Assembly: GCF_004343035.1 (NCBI RefSeq)
Contig: NZ_SMCQ01000005.1
Location: forward strand, 1-64,000
Source: Longibaculum muris
Lineage (GTDB): Bacteria > Bacillota_I > Bacilli_A > Erysipelotrichales > Coprobacillaceae
Reading direction: 5' to 3'
DNA length: 64,000 nt
This document shows, in pieces, positions 6,602-16,103 of this stretch. The stretch's first letter is position 1, and each line of letters starts with the position of its first letter. Under the pieces are notes generated by a model that saw nothing but the letters and a program-made list of their open reading frames with translations, was not told the origin of the DNA and searched no databases. Both the position numbers and the translations under genes were made by a program.

Positions 6602-8818
6602 TTAATGAATAACTCTTTTAATATCATAAATACCTTGAATCTTATTTAAATTATCAATAGTCAATTGTAGCAGCTCAGCATTTTCTACCGATAAAGTTAA
6701 CTTAATATGCGCTTCCATATCTTGAATACCTGCATTAATATTTAAAATATTGACTTTCACTTGTCCTAAAACAGTAATAATATCATTCAATAAATTAGGA
6801 CGATCCAATCCACATATTTCAATATCAACTTTAAAACGTTTTTCTGTAATATTTGTATAATCCCAATAAACATCTATTAAACGACCTTTTTCTGCTCCTT
6901 TGATATTAGGACAATCAGCTCTATGCACTTTAATCCCTTGTCCTTTAGAAACATATCCAACAATTGGATCACCTGGAATAGGATTACAACATTTTGATAA
7001 TTGAACTTTCAAACCATCTACGCCACTCACACTAATTCCTAAACTACCATTTGTTCTTTTTTGATTCTTAATAGCGTTATTGTTTTTCTTTAACATCTTA
7101 GAAAGATTATCAAAGAAGCCAGTATGATTAGGTGCAACTTTATCGATTAACGTTGCAGCCGTTGCTTGTTTTTTTCCAATAACTAACAAAATATCATCAA
7201 AATTCTTTGCTCCAAAAGAACCAAAATAAGATTTATAAGTTTCTGGATCTAAATATTTCTTTTCATCTAATTCGCGTTTACGAATTTCTTCTTTTAATAG
7301 TTTTTTACCTTCTTCAATCGCAGCTTTTTGCGTTTCAGCATCTTTCTTTGTAATATATTGTCTGATCTTATTACGGGCTCCAGCTGTTTGTACAAACTTG
7401 AGCCAATCTTCACTAGGACCAGAATTTTTATTTGTTTTTATTTCACATACATCACCTGTTTTTAACTTTGTATTAATAGGAACCATCACATTATTAACAA
7501 TTGCTCCAACTGCATGATGTCCAACTTCAGTATGAATACGATATGCAAAATCAATTGGTGTTGCCCCATTTGGTAATTCTACAATTTTCCCTTGGGGCGT
7601 CATTACATAAACATTCGCTTCAAAAATATCACGTCTTAATGAATCATAATATTCTTTAGCATCACCATCTTTAATTTCATCGCTTAAAGTAATAAAATCA
7701 CCCAACCATTGTAACTTATCAACAATATCTTTTTGTTCTTGTTTAGATGAATAATCTTTTCCCTCTTTATAACGCCAGTGTGAAGCAACCCCACGTTCTG
7801 CAAGTTCATCCATTTCTTCAGTTCTTATCTGAATTTCAAAGATATGTCCACCCTCACCAATGACAGCTGTGTGCAGTGATTGATACATATTAGGTTTTGG
7901 CATCGCAATATAATCTTTAAAACGACCTGGTAATGGACGATAATGGTCATGAATGATACCTAAAACCTCATAACATTTCATTTTATCTTGTAAAATAATA
8001 CGTAAGGCATTTAAATCATAAAGTTCATCAAAACGTTTATGTTTAATAACCATTTTTTTATAAATACTATAAATATGTTTAGCCCGTCCTTTAATGCGAT
8101 ATTTGATATGATGTTCATCTAATAAATCCTTCACTGATTGCATCATTTTATCAACAGACTCTTTACGTTCACTACGTTTTTGTTCTAATAAATCAGAAAT
8201 TTCCTGATAGGCTTTGGGATCTAAATAATATAAACATAAATCTTCTAACTCAATACGAATATCATTAATACCTAAACGATGAGCAATCGGCGCATAAACT
8301 TCCAACGTTTCACGTGCTATACGTTGTTGTTTATCTGGACGCATATATTGAAGGGTACGCATATTATGCAAACGATCAGCTAATTTAATTAAAATCACAC
8401 GTATATCTTTAGCCATAGCAATATAGATTTTACGATGATTTTCTGCATAAATATCTGATTCATCCTTAAATAACATCTTATTAATCTTAGTAACACCTTC
8501 AACTAAGCTTGTAATCTCCTCACCGAAACGTTCAACCATTTCTTCCCGTGAGACATCACAATCTTCCATGACATCATGCAATAATCCAGCCGCAATTGTG
8601 GTTGGACCAGTTTGTAAAGTTGAAAGAATGTATGCTACCCAAATAAGATGAATGGTATAAGGTTCCCCACTTTTACGTTTTTGTCCCTCATGTTTTACCA
8701 TAATAAAATCATAAGCATTTTTAATCAAATCAATGCTTTCTTTTTTGGTAATATAAGTTGAACAGATTGCTAAGACATCATCAAATGTCACTTGATCGTG
8801 TTTTCCTTTAATTTCCAT
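6602..8818 (-). CDS. relA: Bifunctional (p)ppGpp synthetase/hydrolase
   Basis: A 738-residue RSH stringent-response enzyme that makes (p)ppGpp from ATP and GTP or GDP and also hydrolyses it. The N-terminal hydrolase domain has the HD pair in LLHDVMED (residues 81-82) and ADRLHNMRT. The synthetase domain follows (KGRAKHIYSIYKKM, MYQSLHT, FEIQIRT, ASHWRYKEG). Next come a TGS domain (VYVMTPQGKIVELPNGATPIDFAYRIH split across about 400-430), a zinc-finger-like segment with KCCNPIPGD, and a C-terminal ACT domain. Length and order match RelA/SpoT of Firmicutes. It lies downstream of recJ and apt, the same order as in Bacillus. AGGAGG precedes the start. Confidence 0.97.
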   Translation of the reverse strand: MEIKGKHDQVTFDDVLAICSTYITKKESIDLIKNAYDFIMVKHEGQKRKSGEPYTIHLIWVAYILSTLQTGPTTIAAGLLHDVMEDCDVSREEMVERFGEEITSLVEGVTKINKMLFKDESDIYAENHRKIYIAMAKDIRVILIKLADRLHNMRTLQYMRPDKQQRIARETLEVYAPIAHRLGINDIRIELEDLCLYYLDPKAYQEISDLLEQKRSERKESVDKMMQSVKDLLDEHHIKYRIKGRAKHIYSIYKKMVIKHKRFDELYDLNALRIILQDKMKCYEVLGIIHDHYRPLPGRFKDYIAMPKPNMYQSLHTAVIGEGGHIFEIQIRTEEMDELAERGVASHWRYKEGKDYSSKQEQKDIVDKLQWLGDFITLSDEIKDGDAKEYYDSLRRDIFEANVYVMTPQGKIVELPNGATPIDFAYRIHTEVGHHAVGAIVNNVMVPINTKLKTGDVCEIKTNKNSGPSEDWLKFVQTAGARNKIRQYITKKDAETQKAAIEEGKKLLKEEIRKRELDEKKYLDPETYKSYFGSFGAKNFDDILLVIGKKQATAATLIDKVAPNHTGFFDNLSKMLKKNNNAIKNQKRTNGSLGISVSGVDGLKVQLSKCCNPIPGDPIVGYVSKGQGIKVHRADCPNIKGAEKGRLIDVYWDYTNITEKRFKVDIEICGLDRPNLLNDIITVLGQVKVNILNINAGIQDMEAHIKLTLSVENAELLQLTIDNLNKIQGIYDIKRVIH

Positions 8819-8842
8819 AATTCTTCCTCCTTTACAATTATG

Positions 8843-8866
8843 AAAAAAGAGACAATGTCTCTTTTT
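8843..8866 (-). terminator. Hairpin between apt and relA
   Basis: GAGAC pairs with GTCTC inside flanking A and T runs that extend the stem, and overlaps the apt stop codon. It may attenuate transcription into relA rather than end it fully. Confidence 0.6.
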
Positions 8867-9377
8867 AATACTTTAAGACAGAGTAAACATCATATCCCGT
8901 TAAAAGTTTTCTTCCTTTTAATGCTTCTAATTCAATTAAGAAAGCAATTCCTACGACGTTTCCACCCATTTGTTCAATTAATGATACCGTAGCTTGTACT
9001 GTACCACCTGTTGCTAGTAAATCATCAACAATCAAAACATTTTGTCCCGGTTGAATGCTATCACTATGCATTTGAATTTCATTTGAACCATATTCAAGAT
9101 CATATGATTTTGTGACAACCTTACGAGGTAACTTACCAGGTTTTCTAACTGGTACAAATCCACAATTTAATTCTGTCGCAACAGGACATCCAAATAAAAA
9201 TCCTCTTGCTTCTGGTCCAGCAATAACATCAACATCTTTTTCTTTTGCAAAATCAACCAATAAACGAATTGCTTCTTTATAAGCATCTTTATCTGCTAAT
9301 AAAGGTGTAACATCTCTAAAAAGGACACCTGGTTCAGGAAAATCTGGGATATCCGCAATATATTCTTTTAAATCCAT
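8865..9377 (-). CDS. apt: Adenine phosphoribosyltransferase
   Basis: A 170-residue purine salvage enzyme converting adenine and PRPP to AMP. It has the family start [38 protein letters not shown], and the PRPP-binding motif [13 protein letters not shown]. Length is standard. It sits between recJ and relA, an arrangement conserved in many Firmicutes. AGGGC lies upstream of the ATG. Confidence 0.97.
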   Translation of the reverse strand: MDLKEYIADIPDFPEPGVLFRDVTPLLADKDAYKEAIRLLVDFAKEKDVDVIAGPEARGFLFGCPVATELNCGFVPVRKPGKLPRKVVTKSYDLEYGSNEIQMHSDSIQPGQNVLIVDDLLATGGTVQATVSLIEQMGGNVVGIAFLIELEALKGRKLLTGYDVYSVLKY

Positions 9378-9436
9378 AGCTGAAAAGCCCTCCTTGTTTA
9401 TCTATTATATCAAATTATTTGATATTTATAAAGATT

Positions 9437-11059
9437 CTATATAATATCTTTTATCATAAAATTAATATTTCTTTGATTTCTAAATTCATTGATTTGTAAA
9501 GTTCCAACTAAATCAACTGTTTTTTGATTTTTTAATTGTTCATACATATCACCATGTTGGAAAAACAAAGCAGAGAGTTTTATATTTGAAAATTGAATAT
9601 CTAATTTTAAATGCTTTCCTTGACTCAATTGATAAACTTGAACAATAGGCGCATTTTTTAATAAAAAGATAGGTTCTTCATTAGCCATTCCAAATGGTTC
9701 TAATAAAGCTAACGATTCAATATTGGCAACACTTATATCATATTCATCAATTAATAAAACTGAAGTTGTTGCTTGTAAAGTCACATCTTTTAATTTTTCT
9801 TCAATACAATGATAAAAAGATTCATAGTGTGCTTCATCCACAGCAAATCCACCAGCCAAAGCATGCCCACCATAAGTTACAAATTGTTCGCTATGTGTTG
9901 TAAAAAATTCATGTAAAGAAAAACCATCAACACTTCTTGCACTCCCTTTATAGATACCAGCTTTTTTATCATAATGCATCACAAAGCTAGGTCGTTCATA
10001 TTGCCTTGTATATTTACCCGCAATTAAACCAATTAAGCCTTCATGAACATCTTCACTTGCCCAATACAAGAAATCATTACCAGCAGATTGATGTGCCAAA
10101 CTATATTGTTCATTTGTCATTGCTTGACGTTTTGCATTGATAGATGTCGCCATTTGTGAGACTTTCATCATTAATTCTCTTGGTGCATCTTTCATAAAGT
10201 ATTTTACTAAAATATTTGGTGGACACATTTCTGGCAAGCGTCCAAATGAATTAATCTTTGGCGCAATTGTAAAACCAATTGTTGTTGTATTGTAATTTTT
10301 TTGATCTCCTAACAATAATTCTAAAGGTAAATATTTTTCTTCATTCATAAAAGTTAAAGCTTTTTTTACTAATGAACGATTTTCATCAAGTAAAGGCATC
10401 ATATCAGAAATTGTTGTAATTGCTGCTAAACAATACAAATATTTATCTTGTTTTTGTAAAAGAGCACTCGCTAATTTATAAGCTACAAACCCACCTGATA
10501 TTTCTTTAAAAGGATAATCAGGTGATAGTTTCGTATGAATAAATGTACAGGCATCTGGTAAATCAGCATCAAATTGATGGTGATCTGTAATAATAACATC
10601 AATACCCAACTCATTTGCCCTTTCTACGGCTTCAAATGCCTTCACACCATTATCAACTGTAATAATGAGTGAATAGCCACGTTTTGCCATTTGTTCAACA
10701 CGTTCTATATTTAAGCCATAGCCATCATCAAAACGATTCGGTATATGATAACCTACCTGTACCCCTAATTCTTTAAAGGCTTGAACTAAGATTGTTGTTG
10801 CTAAAATACCATCACAATCATAATCACCATAGATACAGATTTTTTCTTCATTTTCAATGGCTTCATGAATTCTTTCTAAAGTCATATCAGCTTCTTCAAA
10901 TAAGGAAAAATCATGATAGATGAGCCTTGGATTCATAAGTGAATTCATTGTTTTTTCATCATAATGACGACTCTCTATAATCTTAGCTAATAATGAGTTG
11001 ATATGATATTGATTTTGTATTTCTTGATAATTTTTTGATTCTATTGTTTTATATTCCAT
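9437..11059 (-). CDS. recJ: Single-stranded-DNA-specific exonuclease RecJ
   Basis: A 540-residue 5'-3' exonuclease of the DHH phosphoesterase family acting in recombination and mismatch repair. Motif I is YGDYDCDGILAT, the later Asp is in IITVDNGV, and the DHH motif is in ITDHHQFD. The DHHA1 domain has YGGHALAGGFAV. It is shorter than Bacillus RecJ, which has an extra C-terminal region, and nearer to the core-only form. It is the first gene of the recJ-apt-relA block, with TAAGGAG before the ATG. Confidence 0.95.
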   Translation of the reverse strand: MEYKTIESKNYQEIQNQYHINSLLAKIIESRHYDEKTMNSLMNPRLIYHDFSLFEEADMTLERIHEAIENEEKICIYGDYDCDGILATTILVQAFKELGVQVGYHIPNRFDDGYGLNIERVEQMAKRGYSLIITVDNGVKAFEAVERANELGIDVIITDHHQFDADLPDACTFIHTKLSPDYPFKEISGGFVAYKLASALLQKQDKYLYCLAAITTISDMMPLLDENRSLVKKALTFMNEEKYLPLELLLGDQKNYNTTTIGFTIAPKINSFGRLPEMCPPNILVKYFMKDAPRELMMKVSQMATSINAKRQAMTNEQYSLAHQSAGNDFLYWASEDVHEGLIGLIAGKYTRQYERPSFVMHYDKKAGIYKGSARSVDGFSLHEFFTTHSEQFVTYGGHALAGGFAVDEAHYESFYHCIEEKLKDVTLQATTSVLLIDEYDISVANIESLALLEPFGMANEEPIFLLKNAPIVQVYQLSQGKHLKLDIQFSNIKLSALFFQHGDMYEQLKNQKTVDLVGTLQINEFRNQRNINFMIKDII

Positions 11060-11078
11060 TATATTCTCCTTAAAAGAA

Positions 11079-11101
11079 AAATAACTGTTGAACAGTTATT
11101 T
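11079..11101 (-). terminator. Hairpin after the comN-like gene
   Basis: AATAACTGTT pairs with AACAGTTATT almost without a loop, followed by TTTTTCTTTT on the minus strand. It overlaps the stop of the comN-like gene and precedes recJ. Confidence 0.6.
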
Positions 11102-11383
11102 CGTAATCAATTCACTAAAATCATCTAAATTTAAAGTCGATGCTTCTTTAATAACCTTCAATTTTAAATAATCAAAGACTTCCGAAAAACGTAGTGACAT
11201 AATATCATCAATAATATCACACATTGATAGAGCATCTGTATTCTTCCATTTAATTTGATATAAATATTCTTTAATATCATTAGCATTAATTTCTTGAACA
11301 CCTTCACTTTTAAATTCATTAGCTTTTATACGAATTAAAAAAAGAATATCTAAAGGCAAGTTATTCTTAAGATTGATTTCCAT
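11096..11383 (-). CDS. comN: ComN-like post-transcriptional regulator
   Basis: A 95-residue acidic protein. The pattern ILFLIRIKANEFKSEG, then ANDIKEYLYQIKWKN, then ALSMCDIIDDIMSL matches the small post-transcriptional regulator family of ComN in Bacillus, which affects comE operon expression and interacts with DivIVA. In Bacillus the gene lies close to spoVB and the recJ-apt-relA block, as here. No competence genes are visible in this window, so the cellular role in this organism is open. It is divergent from the flippase gene. Confidence 0.72.
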   Translation of the reverse strand: MEINLKNNLPLDILFLIRIKANEFKSEGVQEINANDIKEYLYQIKWKNTDALSMCDIIDDIMSLRFSEVFDYLKLKVIKEASTLNLDDFSELITK

Positions 11384-11462
11384 TTATTGCACTTCCTAAC
11401 ATATTTCTCATAAATTCAACATATTTATTATAAAGGAAATTCATCAATAAAGGAAGTGTTTT

Positions 11463-12773
11463 ATGAAAAGAAAATTGATTAATTCATTTATTATCTTAAG
11501 TAGTAGTACATTAATTACCAAAGTCTTTTCGGTTTTTAACAGAATGATGTTAGCTCGTCTTTTAAATGAAGAAGGTATGGCTTTATATATTTTAGTTATT
11601 CCAACACTTTCTTTATGTATCACTTTAGCTCAATTTTCCATTCCTTCAGCAGTTTTTAGACTTGTTTCTAACCCAAAATATAATAATAAGAAAGTTATTA
11701 TTTCAGCAATATTGATTTGTTTTTTATCTTGTTTATTGATTATGTTTGGTATCCTCTTTTTTTCAAAAATGATTGCTGTGGATTTTCTAAAACAAGATCA
11801 AGCTTATTTTCCCCTTCTAGCTATGCTTCCTTTTATTCCCTTGGTTGGAATCAGTGGAATTATCAAGAATTATTATTTAGGTAAAGAAGATGTCTGGACA
11901 CTTTCTGTTTCTCAGTTATTAGAAGAAGTGACACGTATTCTTTTTACTTATGTCATGATTAAATTATGTGCGCATTTATCAATGACTTATTTAGTCAGTA
12001 TTGCGATTACTGCGATGAGTGTTGGTGAATTATGTTCAATTCTATATTTATATACGCATATGCATCGTCGGGTTAATTTTCGTTATCATTCATTATCTTA
12101 TTTTCAGGACCATTTTATTTTTAAAGATATGATGAATATTGCTTTACCTTTGACTGGTTCAAGGATTCTTCATTCTTGTTATAATTTTATTGAACCTATT
12201 GTTTTAGTAGCCATTTTAACAAAATTACAAATGAGTGAATCTCAAATTCATTTACAATATGCAATTATTAGTGGTTATGTTATTTCAATATTAGTCACGC
12301 CTACATTCTTTAATAATGTTGTCTTAAGATTATTGTTACCAATTTTAAATAAAGATATTGCTTATCATCATTATCATCAATTACGTCAACATGTTATTTA
12401 TGGGATTATTGTTTGTTTTTTCATTAGTTTACCCTTTACCTTATTATTTTATTTCTTTGGTGATTATTGTTTATTGTTTATGTACAATACAACCAATGGT
12501 TATGAATATTTAAAATACATGTCTATTCCTTTTACTCTCTTTTATCTTCAAACACCTCTTAGTGCTACTCTACAGGCCCTTAATAAAAATAAAGAAATGT
12601 TTGTTATGAGTACTTTAGAAGTCATTATTGAATTTATTTGTTTACTCATCTTAACTCCTCGTTATCATGTATTAAGCGTTGCTATGGTTATGCTTATTGG
12701 ATTATTTACAACTTTAGTTTTATCATCTTTTTATGTCTATAAATCGGTCTATAGTTCTCATCATCTTTCATAG
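11463..12773 (+). CDS. spoVB: SpoVB-like oligosaccharide flippase (MOP superfamily)
   Basis: A 436-residue membrane protein with about 12-14 predicted membrane segments and the MOP/polysaccharide transporter start (SFIILSSSTLITKVFSVFNRMMLARLLNEEG). The pairing with comN, recJ, apt and relA is that of SpoVB in Bacillus, which acts in spore cortex synthesis. MurJ-type lipid II flippases belong to the same superfamily, so a vegetative cell-wall role cannot be excluded. AAAGGAAG precedes the ATG. It is transcribed away from comN and closed by a strong terminator. Confidence 0.8.
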   Translation: MKRKLINSFIILSSSTLITKVFSVFNRMMLARLLNEEGMALYILVIPTLSLCITLAQFSIPSAVFRLVSNPKYNNKKVIISAILICFLSCLLIMFGILFFSKMIAVDFLKQDQAYFPLLAMLPFIPLVGISGIIKNYYLGKEDVWTLSVSQLLEEVTRILFTYVMIKLCAHLSMTYLVSIAITAMSVGELCSILYLYTHMHRRVNFRYHSLSYFQDHFIFKDMMNIALPLTGSRILHSCYNFIEPIVLVAILTKLQMSESQIHLQYAIISGYVISILVTPTFFNNVVLRLLLPILNKDIAYHHYHQLRQHVIYGIIVCFFISLPFTLLFYFFGDYCLLFMYNTTNGYEYLKYMSIPFTLFYLQTPLSATLQALNKNKEMFVMSTLEVIIEFICLLILTPRYHVLSVAMVMLIGLFTTLVLSSFYVYKSVYSSHHLS

Positions 12774-12774
12774 A

Positions 12775-12803
12775 AAAAGCTAATCTTATCGATTAGCTTT
12801 TTT
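12775..12803 (+). terminator. Bidirectional terminator after spoVB-like gene
   Basis: AAAAGCTAATC pairs with GATTAGCTTTT (loop of 5), followed by T residues on plus and preceded by A residues for the minus strand. It serves the flippase gene and the opposing nuclease genes. Confidence 0.85.
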
Positions 12804-12805
12804 CA

Positions 12806-13141
12806 TCAATCTTTATCTATAGCCATTGCCTTTTTCAAATCATCATAGCTTATATTTTGAACAAACAATTCATGAAAATGTTTCATTTGTTGTGGTATGC
12901 ATTGCTTCAACCATTCTCCACTCTTATGATATTTTGTTTCAATCAATAAAATAGCTAATTCTATTTGTCCTTCTTTTCGACCTTCTTTAAGTCCTTCCTT
13001 AAGTCCTTCCTCAAGTCCTTCTTCATGTCCCTCCTCTTTATTTCTACTTATTTTACTTCTTATTAATAATCTTTCACTCTCAATTTCATAGACTTTCAAC
13101 AGTTCATCACTATTCATAAATATATTCATCCTCAATTTCAA
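12806..13141 (-). pseudogene. Duplicated C-terminal fragment of an Rpn-family nuclease
   Basis: The 111-residue frame repeats the last third of the protein encoded just upstream: FMNSDELLK.YEIESERLLIRSKI, an EEGLKEG repeat, then IELAILLIETKYHKSGEWLKQC and QQMKHFHELFVQ. It lacks the N-terminal nuclease domain. The internal EGLKEG run is one unit shorter than in the full gene. The few amino-acid changes suggest a fairly recent duplication. It could still be translated from MKLRMNIF, but no ribosome site stands out. Confidence 0.75.
12818..13120 (-). repeat. Direct repeat copy A (3' end of Rpn-type gene)
   Basis: About 300 bases nearly identical to 13146-13460, in the same orientation and about 326 bases away. 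Differences are scattered substitutions and a length change in the EGLKEG-coding part. Confidence 0.8.
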
Positions 13142-14091
13142 TAAGATAAAACATTCTTTTTCAAATCATCATAACTCATATCTTGAACAAACAATTCATG
13201 AAAATGTTTCATTTGTTGTGGTGTACATTGCTTCAACCATTCTCCACTCTTATGATATTTTGTTTCAATCAATAAAATAGCTAATTCTATTTGTCCTTCT
13301 TTTCGACCATCTTTAAGTCCTTCTTCACGACCTTCTTTAAGTCCTTCCTTAAGTCCTTCTTCACGTCCCTCCTCTTTATTTCTACTTATTTTACTTCTTA
13401 TCAACAATCTTTCACTCTCAATTTCATAAGCTTTCAACAGTTCATCACTATTCATAAATTTATCGTGAATTTTCATAACACCTTTCACCAAATCACACAT
13501 CTCACTAAATTTATGCGACTGATTATACATCCATAAATAACTTAATTGTTCCATTGGTTCTAATCTTTGTTCCATATCATACTCCTCCTTTAATAATTGT
13601 AATTGTAATAAAACTGTTTTAACAACATCTCCTCGATAAAACAAATGATTTTTAATATCTCCTTTTTGAATATAATGAATATAACCATGATAATTATCAA
13701 TCGGTTGTCCTGTATAAATAATCATTTGATAAACTGGTTTTAAATGAATATACTCAACACCACGTTTTTCTTGATTATCAACTAATCTTTCACCATATCT
13801 TAGAAATCTTATTTGATCTTCCAATTTAATATCATAATTATGCATTTCAAAATCATAATATCTTCCCTTATCATCTTGTACAACAACATCCATGATCAAT
13901 TTCTTATTTTCATAAAACCCTTTAAATGTTTCACTGTTTATCACAAAAGTTGATGTAATAGATTGATCATGTGATAAGTACCGGCAAAGAAATAGCCTTA
14001 ATTCATCATAATAAATAAGTGAATAATGAAAAAAATAATCGTACTTATATGTTTCAACAATACCTAATTCCGTAGAAGATTTTTTATTCAT
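13138..14091 (-). CDS. Rpn-family recombination-promoting nuclease / PD-(D/E)XK transposase-like protein
   Basis: A 317-residue protein. The N-terminal nuclease-like domain has LIMDVVVQDDKGRYYDFEMHNYD, the Asp and Glu of a PD-(D/E)XK core, though His stands where Gln usually follows (E-M-H rather than E-M-Q). Next come HLKPVYQMIIYTG and a helical region. Near residue 240 is a charged repeat EEGREEGLKEGLKEGREEGLKDG that is typical of this family, then a C-terminal helical part. Rpn proteins promote RecA-independent recombination. Its 3' end is duplicated directly downstream. AAGGAGG lies upstream of the ATG. Confidence 0.82.
   Translation of the reverse strand: MNKKSSTELGIVETYKYDYFFHYSLIYYDELRLFLCRYLSHDQSITSTFVINSETFKGFYENKKLIMDVVVQDDKGRYYDFEMHNYDIKLEDQIRFLRYGERLVDNQEKRGVEYIHLKPVYQMIIYTGQPIDNYHGYIHYIQKGDIKNHLFYRGDVVKTVLLQLQLLKEEYDMEQRLEPMEQLSYLWMYNQSHKFSEMCDLVKGVMKIHDKFMNSDELLKAYEIESERLLIRSKISRNKEEGREEGLKEGLKEGREEGLKDGRKEGQIELAILLIETKYHKSGEWLKQCTPQQMKHFHELFVQDMSYDDLKKNVLSY
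13146..13460 (-). repeat. Direct repeat copy B (3' end of Rpn-type gene)
   Basis: The parent copy of the duplicated segment, inside the full-length nuclease gene. Partner of 12818-13120. Confidence 0.8.
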
Positions 14092-14229
14092 ATCTTTTCC
14101 TCCTTCTTACAAAAGAACCCTCTACTTCTATATACAAAAAATTTTTTCATTTTTCTTTTTTTATCTGATATTTTCTTAAAATAATTTTATCATGAACTCA
14201 TTTTATTTTCAATAAGCAAATAATCGTAT

Positions 14230-14257
14230 TAAAAAATATCTCCCTACAGGGAGATAT
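14230..14257 (-). terminator. Terminator of the T-box amino-acid operon
   Basis: ATATCTCCC pairs with GGGAGATAT (14236-14257, loop TACA) and is followed on the minus strand by six T residues, just after the aminotransferase stop. Confidence 0.88.
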
Positions 14258-14259
14258 AA

Positions 14260-15375
14260 TCAATCAAATTGCCTTAACCACTTAGAAAATAAAGTTAAAC
14301 CTTCTTTAACTTCTTTCTCATCATGAGTAAAACCAAAACGCAAATGATTTTCTACTCCAAAAGTTACTCCTGGAACAAAGAAAATACCAGTTTCCTCTTG
14401 AAGTTTTTCACAAAACTCAGCTGATGGCATATCAACATCATATTTTAAGAAACAAACTGTGCCTTCATCTGGAATGACACATGACACACGTGGTTCATTA
14501 TCAAGCCAATCTCTTAAAATCTGTTTTGTTGTTTGACAAATAGTTAAACTTCTTTTTAATATTTTATCTTTATTTTCTAGGACCAGACAAGCTAAATAAT
14601 CATCTAGTGGTCCACTACTAATGATGTGATAATCACGACGATAATTAATCAAATCAATGACATCTTTAGGACCTTTGATCCAGCCTAATCTAAGACCTGC
14701 AAACGAAAAAACTTTAGATAAACTTTGTGTCACAATTGCTTTTTCATAATAATCGCTAAATGAAGGTGACAATTGTTGCGTTTTCGTATTGACTCCACGA
14801 TAGATTTCATCACATAAAATATAACAATCATTTTCTTTAGCTAAAGTAATGATATCTTGCATAAGTTCTAAAGGTATTGTTGTTCCAGTTGGATTATTTG
14901 GTGAATTTAAACAAATCATTTTGGTATGAGATTTCATGACTTTTTTAAAATCATCAATCGTTGGCATCCAATCTTTTTCTTCAGATAAATGAATAAGTGA
15001 AACATCACATCCTAATGACTTAGGAAAGTCATACATTTGCTGATAAGATGGAAATAAACTGATAATATGATCACCTGGTTCTAATAAAGAAATCATTGCC
15101 AATTCATTTGCATTAATCGCCCCATGAGTAATGGTAACATTATCAGCACTACCTGTTTGATATAAAGACAATATTGCTTGTTTTAAACGTGTTGAGCCAA
15201 CAATTGGTCCATAGTCCATAGTCATTGACATAATTGAAGAAGCAATATCTTCTTCAACATATTGCTGAAGATCATTTAAAGATAAGGATGACACACATGT
15301 CTCAGTCAAATTATATTGACAATGAGTTTCATGATCTGTCATCCAAGTTTCTACTTCAAATTCCTCTATTTTCAT
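14260..15375 (-). CDS. Class I/II PLP-dependent aminotransferase
   Basis: A 371-residue fold-type I aminotransferase. It has DYGPIVGSTRLKQAI, the NSPNNPTGT motif that binds the cofactor, ILCDEIYRG with the Asp that contacts the pyridine nitrogen, and the PLP lysine in SLSKVFSFAGLRLGW. The C-terminal Arg that binds the substrate carboxylate is likely in HLRFGF. Its ATG overlaps the ATPase stop by one base, so it belongs to the transporter operon and shares its T-box control. The imported amino acid or a relative is the likely substrate; which one cannot be read from the sequence. Confidence 0.88.
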   Translation of the reverse strand: MKIEEFEVETWMTDHETHCQYNLTETCVSSLSLNDLQQYVEEDIASSIMSMTMDYGPIVGSTRLKQAILSLYQTGSADNVTITHGAINANELAMISLLEPGDHIISLFPSYQQMYDFPKSLGCDVSLIHLSEEKDWMPTIDDFKKVMKSHTKMICLNSPNNPTGTTIPLELMQDIITLAKENDCYILCDEIYRGVNTKTQQLSPSFSDYYEKAIVTQSLSKVFSFAGLRLGWIKGPKDVIDLINYRRDYHIISSGPLDDYLACLVLENKDKILKRSLTICQTTKQILRDWLDNEPRVSCVIPDEGTVCFLKYDVDMPSAEFCEKLQEETGIFFVPGVTFGVENHLRFGFTHDEKEVKEGLTLFSKWLRQFD

Positions 15376-16103
15376 TAATGCATAACCTTTTTCAAGAAGT
15401 CTTGTGCTCTTTGGGTTTTTGGTTGAGAGAAAAAGTCTTCAGCATTATTTTCCTCTATAATTTTACCATCCTCTAAGAAGATGACACGATCTGCAACAGT
15501 TCTTGCAAATCCCATTTCATGAGTTACAACAACCATTGTCATTCCTTCTTGTGCTAATTCTTGCATAACTTCCAAAACTTCAATAACCATTTCAGGATCC
15601 AAGGCACTTGTTGGTTCATCAAACAACATAATCTCAGGGTTCATACATAAACTTCTAGCAATCGCAACACGTTGTTTTTGTCCACCAGACAATTTATTTG
15701 GATATTCATCCTTTTTATCTAATAAACCAACACGTTTTAAATATTGACAAGCAATTTCTTCTGCTTCACTTTTTGATTTTTTCATCACTTGAATAGGTGC
15801 TAAAGTCAAGTTTTCTAAAACTGTCATATTAGGAAATAAATTGAAATGTTGAAAAACAAATCCCATTTTATTTCTTAATTGGCGACCTTTATCTTCACCA
15901 TTTAAATCTAATTTTTGATCATAAATATAAACGTCTCCTGATTCTGGAACTTCAAGACCATTAATACATCTTAAAACGGTACTCTTCCCTGAACCAGATG
16001 GTCCAATCAAGCAAACAATTTCACCTTTTTTTATTTCCAAAGAAACATCGTCTACAGCTTTTAAATTTTTAAAGTTCTTTGTAATATGTTCTAATTTAAT
16101 CAC
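15375..16103 (-). CDS. Polar amino-acid ABC transporter ATP-binding protein (GlnQ type)
   Basis: A 242-residue ATPase with Walker [11 protein letters not shown]-loop in [10 protein letters not shown], signature LSGGQKQR, Walker [14 protein letters not shown] and switch His in VVTHEMG. These are all standard for the GlnQ/ArtP/HisP family. It starts at GTG and overlaps the permease gene by 8 bases. It energises uptake through the permease encoded upstream. Confidence 0.95.
   Translation of the reverse strand: MIKLEHITKNFKNLKAVDDVSLEIKKGEIVCLIGPSGSGKSTVLRCINGLEVPESGDVYIYDQKLDLNGEDKGRQLRNKMGFVFQHFNLFPNMTVLENLTLAPIQVMKKSKSEAEEIACQYLKRVGLLDKKDEYPNKLSGGQKQRVAIARSLCMNPEIMLFDEPTSALDPEMVIEVLEVMQELAQEGMTMVVVTHEMGFARTVADRVIFLEDGKIIEENNAEDFFSQPKTQRAQDFLKKVMH

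Noticed and set aside
13300-13380. Tandem repeats that could suggest a CRISPR or minisatellite
   Set aside because: They encode the EGLKEG tail repeat of an Rpn-type protein in one frame and have no spacers of even length.
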